64,000 nt of DNA from assembly GCF_000024625.1 (NCBI RefSeq), contig NC_013407.1, forward strand, positions 558,001 through 622,000, given 5' to 3'. Each line of letters starts with the position of its first letter. Within the stretch, counting starts at the first letter, position 1. The notes under the pieces are model-generated. The model saw nothing but the letters and a program-made list of their open reading frames with translations, ran no database searches and had not been told where the DNA came from. Below are positions 27,164 through 35,427 of the stretch, in pieces. The position numbers were made by a program, and so were the translations under genes. This DNA is from Methanocaldococcus vulcanius M7. Lineage in GTDB: Archaea; AGJL01; Methanococci; Methanococcales; Methanocaldococcaceae.

Positions 27164-28357
27164 TTATTCTTTTATCTCAGCAAGAACATTATCTAATGCA
27201 TCAATTAAAGCATCTATATGCTCTTTCTCCACAATAAGCGGAGGTAAAAATCTCAAAACTGTGTCAGAAGTGCAGTTGATTAAAAATCCTTTTTCAAGCA
27301 TTTTTTTAACTATATCTGCCCCATTAAATTCAAGTTCTGCCCCAATCATTAATCCTAAGCCCCTAACATCTTTTATGAAGTTGTATCTCTCCACAAGGTT
27401 TTCGAGTTTTCGAATAAAGTATTTTCCTTTCTCTATAACTCTGTTATCTTTAATTAACTCCTCTATAACCTCAACTGATGCCAATGCAGCAGAACAAGCC
27501 AATGGATTTCCTCCAAAGGTTGTTCCATGATCTCCATAACTTAATGCCTTTGCTATCTCTTCTTTTAAAAGCACTGCTCCTATTGGAACTCCTCCTCCAA
27601 GGGCTTTTGCCAATGTTAAAATATCTGGTTCAACACCATAATGCTCAAAAGCAAACATCCTTCCAGTTCTTCCCATTCCACACTGCACTTCATCAAAGAT
27701 TAAGATGATATTTTTATCATCACACAGATCTCTAACTGCCTTTAAATAATCTCTATCTGCTATATGAATACCCCCCTCTCCTTGAACTGGCTCAATCATT
27801 ATAGCAGAGGTTTTGTTTGTTATTGCTTCTTTCAATGCCTCTATATCGTTGAATGGAACATATTTAAATCCTTCTGGTAAAGGATAAAAGCCCTCTTGAT
27901 ACTTTGGTTTTGGTGTAGCGGCTAATGTTGTTAAAGTTCTTCCGTGAAATGCGTTATACATACTGATTATCTCTCCTCCATCTCTTCCCAAAACCTTTGA
28001 TACATACTTCCTTGCAAACTTTATAGCTCCTTCATTTGCCTCAGCTCCACTGTTGCAGAAAAACGCCTTATCTAAACCACTCAACTCAACCAACTTTTTA
28101 GCAAGTTTTATTTGAGGAATTGTGTAATAGATGTTTGATGTATGAATTAACGTCTCTGCCTGCTTTTTTATCGCTTCAACAACCTTAGGATGGCAATGCC
28201 CTACATTATTTACTCCAATGCCAGCCAAGAAATCAAGATATTTCTTTCCATCAATATCATAGACCTCCATTCCTTTACCTTCAACTAAAACAACTGGCAA
28301 CCTTCCATAAATTTGGAGATGGTATTTTTTCTCTAAGTCAATCCAATTTTCGCTCAT
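27164..28357 (-). CDS. argD: acetylornithine aminotransferase
   Basis: A 397-residue class III PLP transaminase of arginine synthesis (possibly also acting on succinyldiaminopimelate for lysine). Motifs: YLDFLAGIGVNNVGHCHPKV, CNSGAEANEGAIKFAR, GRTLTTLAATPKPKYQEGF, LIFDEVQCGMGRTGR, and the PLP lysine in TLAKALGGGVPIGAVL. GGTGATTAA precedes the ATG. argC lies at the other end of this window. Confidence 0.93.
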   Translation of the reverse strand: MSENWIDLEKKYHLQIYGRLPVVLVEGKGMEVYDIDGKKYLDFLAGIGVNNVGHCHPKVVEAIKKQAETLIHTSNIYYTIPQIKLAKKLVELSGLDKAFFCNSGAEANEGAIKFARKYVSKVLGRDGGEIISMYNAFHGRTLTTLAATPKPKYQEGFYPLPEGFKYVPFNDIEALKEAITNKTSAIMIEPVQGEGGIHIADRDYLKAVRDLCDDKNIILIFDEVQCGMGRTGRMFAFEHYGVEPDILTLAKALGGGVPIGAVLLKEEIAKALSYGDHGTTFGGNPLACSAALASVEVIEELIKDNRVIEKGKYFIRKLENLVERYNFIKDVRGLGLMIGAELEFNGADIVKKMLEKGFLINCTSDTVLRFLPPLIVEKEHIDALIDALDNVLAEIKE

Positions 28358-28735
28358 TTAATCACCAATTTTTATTTAATGTTAAATAATTTCAATCTCA
28401 TTTTAGTTTTTAATTTAGTTTCAAGGTAATGATGTATATCCAAATTTTATACAATTTTTATTGTTTTGTTATGGTTTGTTAGTGTTTTGTTCTATACTTG
28501 CATTATCATTCGTTCTTATTCCTTCTTAATAAACTTTTAATTTTTAGATTAATAGTTTTTTTACTTAATTTACATTTGAAATATTAATGAAATATCATAG
28601 GGCTATTATCTTATAGTCCTTTGATTACCTAATCAAAAACATTTTTATTTAATATGCGGTTTATTATACTTTGCTGTTGATGATCATAAATAAGAATATA
28701 AAAAATAAAAATTTATAAAATCTTTTGGTGATACC
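28358..28735. promoter_or_regulatory. argD-leuB intergenic region with two adjacent inverted repeats
   Basis: 378 bases without a convincing gene. AGGGCTAT (28599-28606) pairs with ATAGTCCT (28613-28620) around TATCTT. Immediately after, TTTGATTA (28620-28627) and TAATCAAA (28630-28637) form a perfect 8-bp palindrome with a two-base centre. A TATA-like TTATTATACT follows near 28660, about 75 bases before leuB, so both palindromes lie just upstream of the promoter, where archaeal activators bind. Confidence 0.5.
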
Positions 28736-29737
28736 ATGCATAAGATATGTGTTATTGAAGGAGATGGAATAGGAAAAGAAGTAGTTCCAGCAACAATACA
28801 GGTTTTAGAGGCAACTGGCTTGCCGTTTGAGTTTGTCTATGCTGAGGCAGGAGATGAAGTTTATAAAAAAACTGGTAAGGCATTGCCAGAAGAAACGATA
28901 GAAACTGCCTTAGATTGTGAGGCAGTGTTATTTGGAGCTGCAGGAGAGACAGCTGCTGATGTAATCGTTAAATTGAGGCAGATATTAGATACCTACGCCA
29001 ATGTTAGACCAGTTAAAGCATACAAAGGAGTCAAATGCCTAAGACCTGATATTGATTACGTTATAGTTAGGGAAAATACAGAAGGGCTTTATAAAGGAAT
29101 AGAGGCAGAGATTGATGAAGGAATTACAATAGCTACAAGAGTTATAACAGAAAAAGCATGCGAGAGGATATTTAGATTTGCTTTTAATTTGGCAGAGGAG
29201 AGAAAGAAGATGGGCAAAGAAGGGAAGGTTACATGTGCCCACAAAGCAAATGTCTTAAAATTAACTGATGGATTATTTAAAAAGATATTTTATAAAGTTG
29301 CTGAGGAATACAACGATATAAAGGCAGAAGATTATTACATAGATGCAATGAACATGTATATTATAACAAAACCGCAAGTATTTGATGTTGTAGTTACTTC
29401 TAACTTATTTGGAGATATTCTTTCAGATGGGGCTGCGGGAACTGTTGGTGGTTTAGGTTTAGCTCCTTCAGCAAATATAGGAGATGAGCATGGATTGTTT
29501 GAGCCAGTTCATGGTTCAGCTCCAGATATTGCTGGAAAAAAGATAGCTAATCCAACAGCTACAATATTAAGCGCTGTTTTAATGCTTAGATATTTAGGGG
29601 AGTATGAATCAGCAGATAAAGTTGAAAATGCCTTGGAAGAAGTTTTATCATTAGGTTTAACAACACCTGACTTAGGAGGTAATTTAAATACCTTTGAAAT
29701 GGCTGAGGAAGTTGCTAAGAGAGTAAGAGGAGAATAA
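28736..29737 (+). CDS. leuB: 3-isopropylmalate dehydrogenase
   Basis: A 333-residue beta-decarboxylating dehydrogenase. Motifs: CVIEGDGIGKEVVPA, NVRPVKAY, VIVRENTEGLYKGIE, and the metal site SNLFGDILSDGAAG. It converts 3-isopropylmalate to 2-oxoisocaproate in leucine synthesis. Methanogens also have a close paralogue for the coenzyme B pathway (homoisocitrate dehydrogenase, AksF), so substrate is not certain from sequence alone. GGTGATACC precedes the ATG. Confidence 0.85.
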   Translation: MHKICVIEGDGIGKEVVPATIQVLEATGLPFEFVYAEAGDEVYKKTGKALPEETIETALDCEAVLFGAAGETAADVIVKLRQILDTYANVRPVKAYKGVKCLRPDIDYVIVRENTEGLYKGIEAEIDEGITIATRVITEKACERIFRFAFNLAEERKKMGKEGKVTCAHKANVLKLTDGLFKKIFYKVAEEYNDIKAEDYYIDAMNMYIITKPQVFDVVVTSNLFGDILSDGAAGTVGGLGLAPSANIGDEHGLFEPVHGSAPDIAGKKIANPTATILSAVLMLRYLGEYESADKVENALEEVLSLGLTTPDLGGNLNTFEMAEEVAKRVRGE

Positions 29738-29828
29738 ATTAAACTATTTTTCTTTAGAAAACTTTTCTATTCTTTTATTTTAAAAATTTAAAATAAAATT
29801 AGGTTTTTATTTATTAGGAGGTGATTTT

Positions 29829-31595
29829 ATGAGATTGGCTATCATTGATTATGATAGATGCCAGCCAAAGAAATGCTCTATGGAATGCATGAAATACTGC
29901 CCCGGAGTTAGAATGGGAGAAAAGACAATAGAGATTGATGAAAACACAGGAAAGCCAGTAATATCAGAGGTTTTATGTTCTGGTTGTGGAATATGTGTTA
30001 AGAGATGTCCATTTAAGGCAATATCAATTATTGGATTGCCTGAAGAGTTGAGTGAGGATAAGATAGTTCATTCCTATGGGCAGAATAGATTTAAGCTATT
30101 TGGTTTGGTTATTCCAAGAGAGGGCGTTGTTGGAGTTATAGGGCAGAATGGGATTGGTAAATCCACTGTTTTAAGAATTTTAGCTGGGGAATTAATTCCT
30201 AATTTAGGTAAGCATGATAAAGAGCCAAATTATGATGATGTCATAAAATACTTTAGAGGGACTGAATTGCAGGATTACTTTGAAAAATTAAAAAATAAAG
30301 GAGTAAAAGCCATCCATAAAGTTCAGTATGTTGATATATTACCAAAGGTTGTTAAGGGAAAGGTTGGAGATCTATTAAAGAAAGTTGATGAAAAGGGCAA
30401 GTTTGATGAGGTTGTTGAAAAATTGGAGTTAAAAAATATTTTAGATAGAGAGTTAAGCCAGTTATCGGGTGGAGAGTTGCAGAGAGTTGCTATTGCCGCG
30501 GCATATTTGAGGAATGGAGATATTTATTTCTTTGATGAGCCATCTTCATGGTTAGATATTAGGCAGAGATTTAATGCTGCGAGATTAATTAGGGATTTGA
30601 ATAAAGTTGTTGTAGTTGAACATGATTTAATTGTTTTGGATTACCTATCTGATTATATTCACATTATGTATGGAGTTCCTTCTGCCTACGGTATTGTTTC
30701 AATGCCTAAGAGTGTTAGAGTGGGAATTAATGAATATCTTTACGGAGAGTTGAGAGAAGAAAATATAAAATTTAGAAAAGAGCCCATTATATTTGAGAAG
30801 AGGGCGGTAATTGACTTTAAAAACAGACCAATTTTGTTGAGCTATTTACAGATGAAAAAGACACTTGGGGACTTTAAATTAGAGGTTAGTGGAGGAACCA
30901 TTTACAAAGGAGAAGTTATTGGTATTTTAGGGCCTAACGGTATTGGAAAAACAACATTTGTTAAGTTATTGGCAGGAGTAATTAAACCAGATGAAGGAGA
31001 AGTTATTAAGGAAGGAGATATAAAGGTCTCATATAAGCCACAGTATATTTCTCCAGATTATGATGGAACTGTTGAGGATTTATTGAGTTCAATAACCAAT
31101 ATTCACACTTCCTACTACAAATCAGAAATAATTAATCCTTTACAGTTAGAAAGAATTTTAGATATGAATGTTAAAGATCTCTCCGGAGGAGAGTTGCAGA
31201 GAGTAGCTATCGCTGCATGTTTGAGTAGGGATGCAGATATTTATTTGCTGGATGAGCCATCAGCATTCTTAGATGTTGAGCAGAGATTAATGGTTTCAAA
31301 AGTTATAAGAAGAATAGCAGATGAAAAAGAGGCAGGGATGTTTGTTGTTGATCATGATATTTTATTCCAGGACTATATCTCAGATAGATTTATTGTGTTC
31401 AGCGGAGAGCCCGGAAAGTTTGGTATAGGAAGTAGTCCGATGAATAAAAGAGAAGGAGCCAATAAATTCTTAAAAGAAATGCAAATTACATTTAGAAGAG
31501 ATCCAGAAACAGGAAGACCAAGAGCCAATAAAGAAGGAAGCCAAAGAGATATTATGCAGAAGGAGAAAGGAGAATATTATTACGTTGATGAATAA
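29829..31595 (+). CDS. abce1: ribosome-recycling ATPase ABCE1 (RNase L inhibitor homologue)
   Basis: A 588-residue protein with the ABCE1 order: an N-terminal two-cluster ferredoxin domain (CSMECMKYCPG and CSGCGICVKRCPFKAI), then two ABC ATPase cassettes. Walker A sites are GQNGIGKST and GPNGIGKTT; signatures are LSGGELQRVAIAAA in both; Walker B sites are FFDEPSSWLD and LLDEPSAFLD. It splits 70S ribosomes after termination. AGGAGGTGAT, a full anti-16S match, precedes the ATG. The last 12 codons are repeated in the DNA downstream. Confidence 0.96.
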   Translation: MRLAIIDYDRCQPKKCSMECMKYCPGVRMGEKTIEIDENTGKPVISEVLCSGCGICVKRCPFKAISIIGLPEELSEDKIVHSYGQNRFKLFGLVIPREGVVGVIGQNGIGKSTVLRILAGELIPNLGKHDKEPNYDDVIKYFRGTELQDYFEKLKNKGVKAIHKVQYVDILPKVVKGKVGDLLKKVDEKGKFDEVVEKLELKNILDRELSQLSGGELQRVAIAAAYLRNGDIYFFDEPSSWLDIRQRFNAARLIRDLNKVVVVEHDLIVLDYLSDYIHIMYGVPSAYGIVSMPKSVRVGINEYLYGELREENIKFRKEPIIFEKRAVIDFKNRPILLSYLQMKKTLGDFKLEVSGGTIYKGEVIGILGPNGIGKTTFVKLLAGVIKPDEGEVIKEGDIKVSYKPQYISPDYDGTVEDLLSSITNIHTSYYKSEIINPLQLERILDMNVKDLSGGELQRVAIAACLSRDADIYLLDEPSAFLDVEQRLMVSKVIRRIADEKEAGMFVVDHDILFQDYISDRFIVFSGEPGKFGIGSSPMNKREGANKFLKEMQITFRRDPETGRPRANKEGSQRDIMQKEKGEYYYVDE

Positions 31596-31622
31596 CCATA
31601 GAGGGGGCTACGCCCCCTCTCC
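31594..31622 (-). repeat. inverted, expanded copy of the hairpin-2 motif just after abce1
   Basis: AGAGGGGGC (31600-31608) pairs perfectly with GCCCCCTCT (31612-31620) around TAC, a 9-bp stem. The preceding AACCATAG is the reverse complement of the CTATGGTT that ends elements A and B, so this looks like a divergent copy in the opposite orientation. It could also terminate or stabilise abce1 mRNA. Confidence 0.6.
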
Positions 31623-31723
31623 CCCAAATAAGAAAATGAAGTTGCCAAAGGAACTGTTCGGAATGGGATAGAGTCCTATGGGTACGAAGGAGAAAGGAGA
31701 ATACTATTATGTTGATGAATAAC

Positions 31724-31791
31724 TAAGAGGCATCATCGAGCGAAGCGAGATGATGCATCCGGGTATCCTAATAGGGCGGAGCCCTATGGTT
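31724..31791 (+). repeat. dispersed two-hairpin element, copy B
   Basis: 68 bases with the same plan as copy A. Hairpin 1: GCATCATC (31730-31737) with GATGATGC (31749-31756), enclosing the same GA-GC-GAA-GC-GA. Hairpin 2: ATAGGGC (31771-31777) with GCCCTAT (31781-31787) around GGA, identical to copy A. Relative to copy A three stem pairs changed on both sides (T-A to C-G, G-C to A-T, C-G to T-A). Confidence 0.85.
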
Positions 31792-31823
31792 GTGGATACT
31801 TCCCCATTATGTTGATGAATGAC

Positions 31824-32202
31824 TATCTATTTTTTATTTATCTTGTTGTTTGTTTCTGTTTTTTTGATTTTTAGGTTTTTAGTTGAGGTTTCTGTTTTTT
31901 ATTTGTTTTTAGTTGGTTTCGAATGGGTGGTTTGTTTTATTATTTTGTATATTTAGATGTGTTTGATTATGGAGTTTTTTTAGAGTTTTTAATTGTTTGT
32001 AGTTGTTTTTAGAAATCCATGGTTGATTAATTATATTTTATGTTTTTATGTTTTATTTATTGTTATTTTTTAAATAGAAGTTTGAATTGTTTTGTTAAAA
32101 GGTTTATAAAGAAAAGGGGTTATTTATGGGTAGAAATTTTATAGTGTAGAAAAATATAAATATTAGTAAAAACATTAATAATAAAATAAAAAAAATTATC
32201 CT
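31824..32202 (+). other. CRISPR leader-like T-rich region
   Basis: About 380 bases of T- and TG-rich sequence without a plausible gene, directly before the first CRISPR repeat. M. jannaschii arrays are known to be preceded by a conserved long repeat of about 400 bases, and this stretch has the right place and length. TTTATAAAG (near 32103) and AAAATATAAATA (near 32152) are TATA-like and could drive the array transcript. The degenerate last repeat at the other end also puts the leader here. Confidence 0.7.
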
Positions 32203-32633
32203 ATTAAAATCAGCACGGATCGTGATGGAAACCGGACACACAACCAACGGCGGGTTCGGAGTAGGCGGATAATTAAAATCAGCACGGATCGTGATGGAAA
32301 CCAGGATAACCTCATTGAGGGACCCCTTGGGTGTGATGTATTAAAATCAGCACGGATCGTGATGGAAACCTAAATAATTATATTTATTTATTCGAGAGAT
32401 CTTCTATTAAAATCAGCACGGATCGTGATGGAAACTGATTCTTGTTGTTACTTCACCATACAACTCTTTTAATTAAAATCAGCACGGATCGTGATGGAAA
32501 CAATCATTTATTTAAAAACATAAAAAATTATATAAAAAATTAAAATCAGCACGGATCGTGATGGAAACTGTTTTAGAAATGCTTCTTTTGCTTCTAACCT
32601 GCAATTAAAATCAGCACGGATCGTGATAAAAAA
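32203..32633 (+). CRISPR. CRISPR array, seven 30-bp repeats and six spacers, no cas genes nearby
   Basis: Repeats start at 32203, 32272, 32340, 32406, 32472, 32539 and 32604. Each begins ATTAAAATCA, has the small palindrome CACGGATCGTG in the middle and ends GATGGAAAC. The first six are identical; the seventh matches for 24 bases and then degenerates into an A run. Spacers are 39, 38, 36, 36, 37 and 35 bases. The repeat ends resemble those of M. jannaschii type I-B arrays. Transcription is probably left to right. No cas gene occurs anywhere in the window, so processing must rely on distant Cas proteins. Confidence 0.97.
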
Positions 32634-32848
32634 AGGATATTAAAATCATTTTTTAGATGTTGATCAACTCTAAAAGAGAGAACTCAATTAACGTTAGCAT
32701 ATCAATAGGGCAGAGTCATATAGAACTCAGACCTCTTTAAAGGAGGGGAATATTGCGTTATTTGCATTGAAGTTTTTTCTTTAATGGTTAAAATTGGGAT
32801 GATGTTTTGAAATATTGGAAGATAAAATCTTCTTTCCATTTAACGAAA
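32634..32848. repeat. decayed array end and repeat-element remnant
   Basis: ATTAAAATCA at 32639-32648 equals the first ten bases of the CRISPR repeat, only 35 bases after the seventh repeat starts, so a repeat-spacer unit seems to have been partly deleted. CAATAGGGCAGAGTCATAT (32703-32721) matches hairpin 2 of elements A and B with about four changes. CCTCTTT/AAAGGAGG (32732-32746) is a further hairpin. No gene seen. Confidence 0.6.
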
Positions 32849-34003
32849 TTATAGATTTTTGTTTTTGAGAATTTCGATTATCACATCGTCTACTGGGCTC
32901 ATTGCGTTTGCGATTTTTCCTATATTTTTTATACATTCTTCGAAATTTTTTCCAACAATTCCGTTGTTGTATGGAACGTTTGAGAATAGAGAAAGGTAGA
33001 TAGAGAAAACACCTGAGGCAATTTTTAAAGCACATCCGATTTTTCCACCATCACATACAATTCCTGGAAGATTGGCAGTAAAACTTTTTATACTTTCTTC
33101 TATTCTATTTTCTCCAAAGATATAGTATGATAATCCAGAAACTGCTCCAATTCCTCCTCTGTTTACACATCCACACATTGCAGAGATATAAGAGGAGTGG
33201 TAAGCTGAATATATGGTAGTTAGTGCTGATAATGTTAGTGCTTTAATTAGTTTCTCTTTGTCGTTTTCTGTTATTTCATCATAGGCGATTATTGGTAGTG
33301 TGGCAGTTAGACCCATGTTTCCGCTTCCTGCAATAGCCATGGCTGGTTTATTCATGCCGATCATTCTATTATAAACTGCGGACGTTGTTTTTTTAATCAT
33401 ATGGTTTAAAATATCGTCTTTTAAGTTTAACTTCATAAAGTCCTTTGGGAGTTCAGGAGTTGATAGGTTTTTATTAACCTCTATGGTTTGCTTAATAATA
33501 TTAACAATATCCTCGGGAATATCTTCTATATACTCAATAAAATCTTTTAATTTTAGGGTTTTGTATGTGTTTTTTAACTCAGATGATATGGATTTGCCAG
33601 AATGACTACCTTTTGTTTCAGATTCATAGATTTTATCTGCTTTTATAATTGCTTTACAGTATACGTCTGAGTCGATTACTTCTATTTTTAATCTGTTTTT
33701 AATATAATCCTCTAAATTTTCGTCATATTTAATGTCTTTAAAAACCTCTAAGCCATTTTCTTTTTTTCCGAGCAATCCACCAACAACGGCAGGGATTATT
33801 CCAAATTTACCTGTATTTGGAACACCAACTGAGAAGGCATTTTTAAATGTTCCTTTATCTAAAATTAGTGTGATTTTCTCTATTGAGTAGGGATCTTTTG
33901 GCTTTGCCTTAGCAACTGTATGTCCTATTAAACCGACTTCTGTGCATCCGAGTGCTTTAACTATCTCATTTTTTAAAATCTGGGTTATTAACTCATCTTT
34001 CAT
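32849..34003 (-). CDS. cdsB: L-cysteine desulfidase
   Basis: A 384-residue member of the UPF0597/CyuA family. M. jannaschii has a characterised oxygen-sensitive [4Fe-4S] L-cysteine desulfidase that makes pyruvate, sulfide and ammonia; this protein fits it in length and features. Conserved parts: EIVKALGCTEVGLIGHTVAKA, AIAGSGNMGLTATLPI, AMCGCVNRGGIGAVSGLSYY and GIVCDGGKIGCALKIASG, with four well-placed cysteines. GTGATAGA precedes the ATG. The CRISPR locus separates it from abce1. Confidence 0.9.
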   Translation of the reverse strand: MKDELITQILKNEIVKALGCTEVGLIGHTVAKAKPKDPYSIEKITLILDKGTFKNAFSVGVPNTGKFGIIPAVVGGLLGKKENGLEVFKDIKYDENLEDYIKNRLKIEVIDSDVYCKAIIKADKIYESETKGSHSGKSISSELKNTYKTLKLKDFIEYIEDIPEDIVNIIKQTIEVNKNLSTPELPKDFMKLNLKDDILNHMIKKTTSAVYNRMIGMNKPAMAIAGSGNMGLTATLPIIAYDEITENDKEKLIKALTLSALTTIYSAYHSSYISAMCGCVNRGGIGAVSGLSYYIFGENRIEESIKSFTANLPGIVCDGGKIGCALKIASGVFSIYLSLFSNVPYNNGIVGKNFEECIKNIGKIANAMSPVDDVIIEILKNKNL

Positions 34004-34146
34004 TCTATCACTCCGAATATTTAAAATTGGGGCACATATTAATTAGTATTTTTTATTTTTTATTATCTTTTTTATATTGGTAGTGTATTTTTAGCATATT
34101 TTGCTTATTTTTGTATGATTTTTTATTTTGTTGTTTTATTGAAATG

Positions 34147-35427
34147 TTATCTCTTTCCCAACTCTTCAACCATTAACAAAGCACAATAATCCCCACAAAT
34201 AGAGCAAGCTTTTTCTTCTTTTGATGGGATCTCATCCCTCATCTTTTTTGCTTTTTCTTTATCTATTGCCAATTCAAACTGTTTTTTCCAATCATGGTTT
34301 TTCCTTGCATATGCCATTTCTATCTCTTTCTTCCAAGCAAGTTTATTACCTTTTGCTACATCCGCAGCTTGTGCAGCTATTTTGGTGGCTATAACTCCTT
34401 CTTTTACATCATCAATATTTGGCAGTCGTAAATGTTCGCTTGGAGTTACGTAGCAGAGAAAGTCAGCTCCGTAATAACCAGCTAATGCTCCTCCAATGGC
34501 GGAGGTTATATGATCATACCCAGGAGCTATATCCGTAACTATCGGTCCCAAAACATAGAATGGAGCATTTTTACATAAGCTTTTTTGCAATTTTATGTTT
34601 GTTTCGATGTAGTTTATTGGAATGTGTCCTGGCCCCTCTACCATACATTGGACTCCTTTTTCTCTACACTTATCTACTAACTCTCCTAAGATGATGAGTT
34701 CTTCAATTTGAGCTCTATCTGTGTTGTCTGCCAAGCAACCGGGTCTCATTCCATCTCCTAAACTTATGGTTACATCATGTTCTTTAAGAATGTCTAAAAG
34801 ATAATCAAAGTTTTTATATAATGGATTTTCTTCTCCGTGATATAATATATAAGCAGTCAAAAACGCTCCTCCTCTACTTACAACTCCCATTATCCTTCCA
34901 CTTTTTTTTAATCTTTCAACAGAGTGTTTTGTGATTCCACAATGTAGTGTCATAAAATCGACTCCTTCTTTTGCCTGCTTTTCTATAACGTTAAATATTA
35001 AGTCCTCATCCATATCCACGACTTTTCCATATTTTTCTCTTGCTAATTTTCCAACTTCGTAAATTGGAACTGTTCCAATTGGTATTTTTACTGCGTTCAT
35101 TATTGCTTCTCTAATTTTTTTTAAATTACCGCCGGTGCTTAGATCCATGATCGCATCTGCTCCGTATTTCTCTGCGGTTTTGGCTTTTTTTATCTCTAAT
35201 TCAATATCTACACAATCAGGAGATGTTCCAATATTTGCATTTACTTTTGTTTTTAGATCTTTGCCTATTCCGATAGGTGTTGTATCTCTGTTTTTATTTT
35301 TTGGAATAACAACGTATCCCATAGCAATATATCTCCTAAGTTTTTCAGGATCTATTTTTTCTTTTTTTGATATTGTTTTCATTTCTTCTGTAATGATTCC
35401 TTTTTTTGCATCGTCCATTTGAGTCAT
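34147..35427 (-). CDS. thiC: phosphomethylpyrimidine synthase ThiC
   Basis: A 426-residue radical SAM enzyme converting aminoimidazole ribotide to the thiamine pyrimidine. Motifs: NANIGTSPDCVDIELEIKKA, DAIMDLSTGGN, VDFMTLHCGI, MGVVSRGG, SLGDGMRPGCLADNTDRAQ, MVEGPGHIPIN, YVTPSEHL. The C-terminal cluster motif is CSICGDYC (Cx2Cx3C). GGTGAGGATA stands before the ATG at 35427; an in-frame start six codons earlier would put that site inside the gene. I saw no THI-box riboswitch upstream. Confidence 0.95.
   Translation of the reverse strand: MTQMDDAKKGIITEEMKTISKKEKIDPEKLRRYIAMGYVVIPKNKNRDTTPIGIGKDLKTKVNANIGTSPDCVDIELEIKKAKTAEKYGADAIMDLSTGGNLKKIREAIMNAVKIPIGTVPIYEVGKLAREKYGKVVDMDEDLIFNVIEKQAKEGVDFMTLHCGITKHSVERLKKSGRIMGVVSRGGAFLTAYILYHGEENPLYKNFDYLLDILKEHDVTISLGDGMRPGCLADNTDRAQIEELIILGELVDKCREKGVQCMVEGPGHIPINYIETNIKLQKSLCKNAPFYVLGPIVTDIAPGYDHITSAIGGALAGYYGADFLCYVTPSEHLRLPNIDDVKEGVIATKIAAQAADVAKGNKLAWKKEIEMAYARKNHDWKKQFELAIDKEKAKKMRDEIPSKEEKACSICGDYCALLMVEELGKR

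Larger units (their letters stand above)
31559..31823 (+). repeat. three copies of the abce1 3' end interleaved with hairpin elements
   Basis: The 38 bases 31559-31596 (end of abce1 including TAA) recur at 31686-31723 with two changes, and the last 17 bases recur at 31806-31822 with one change (TAA to TGA). Copy 1 and 2 are 127 bases apart, copy 2 and 3 exactly 100. Between copies 1 and 2 lie an inverted hairpin and a degenerate ATAG/CCTAT element; between 2 and 3 lies the intact element B. The pattern points to insertion beside the gene with duplication of its tail. Confidence 0.8.

Noticed and set aside
31824-32202. Long T-rich stretch as a possible gene
   Set aside because: Every frame is broken by stops or is low complexity; position fits a CRISPR leader.
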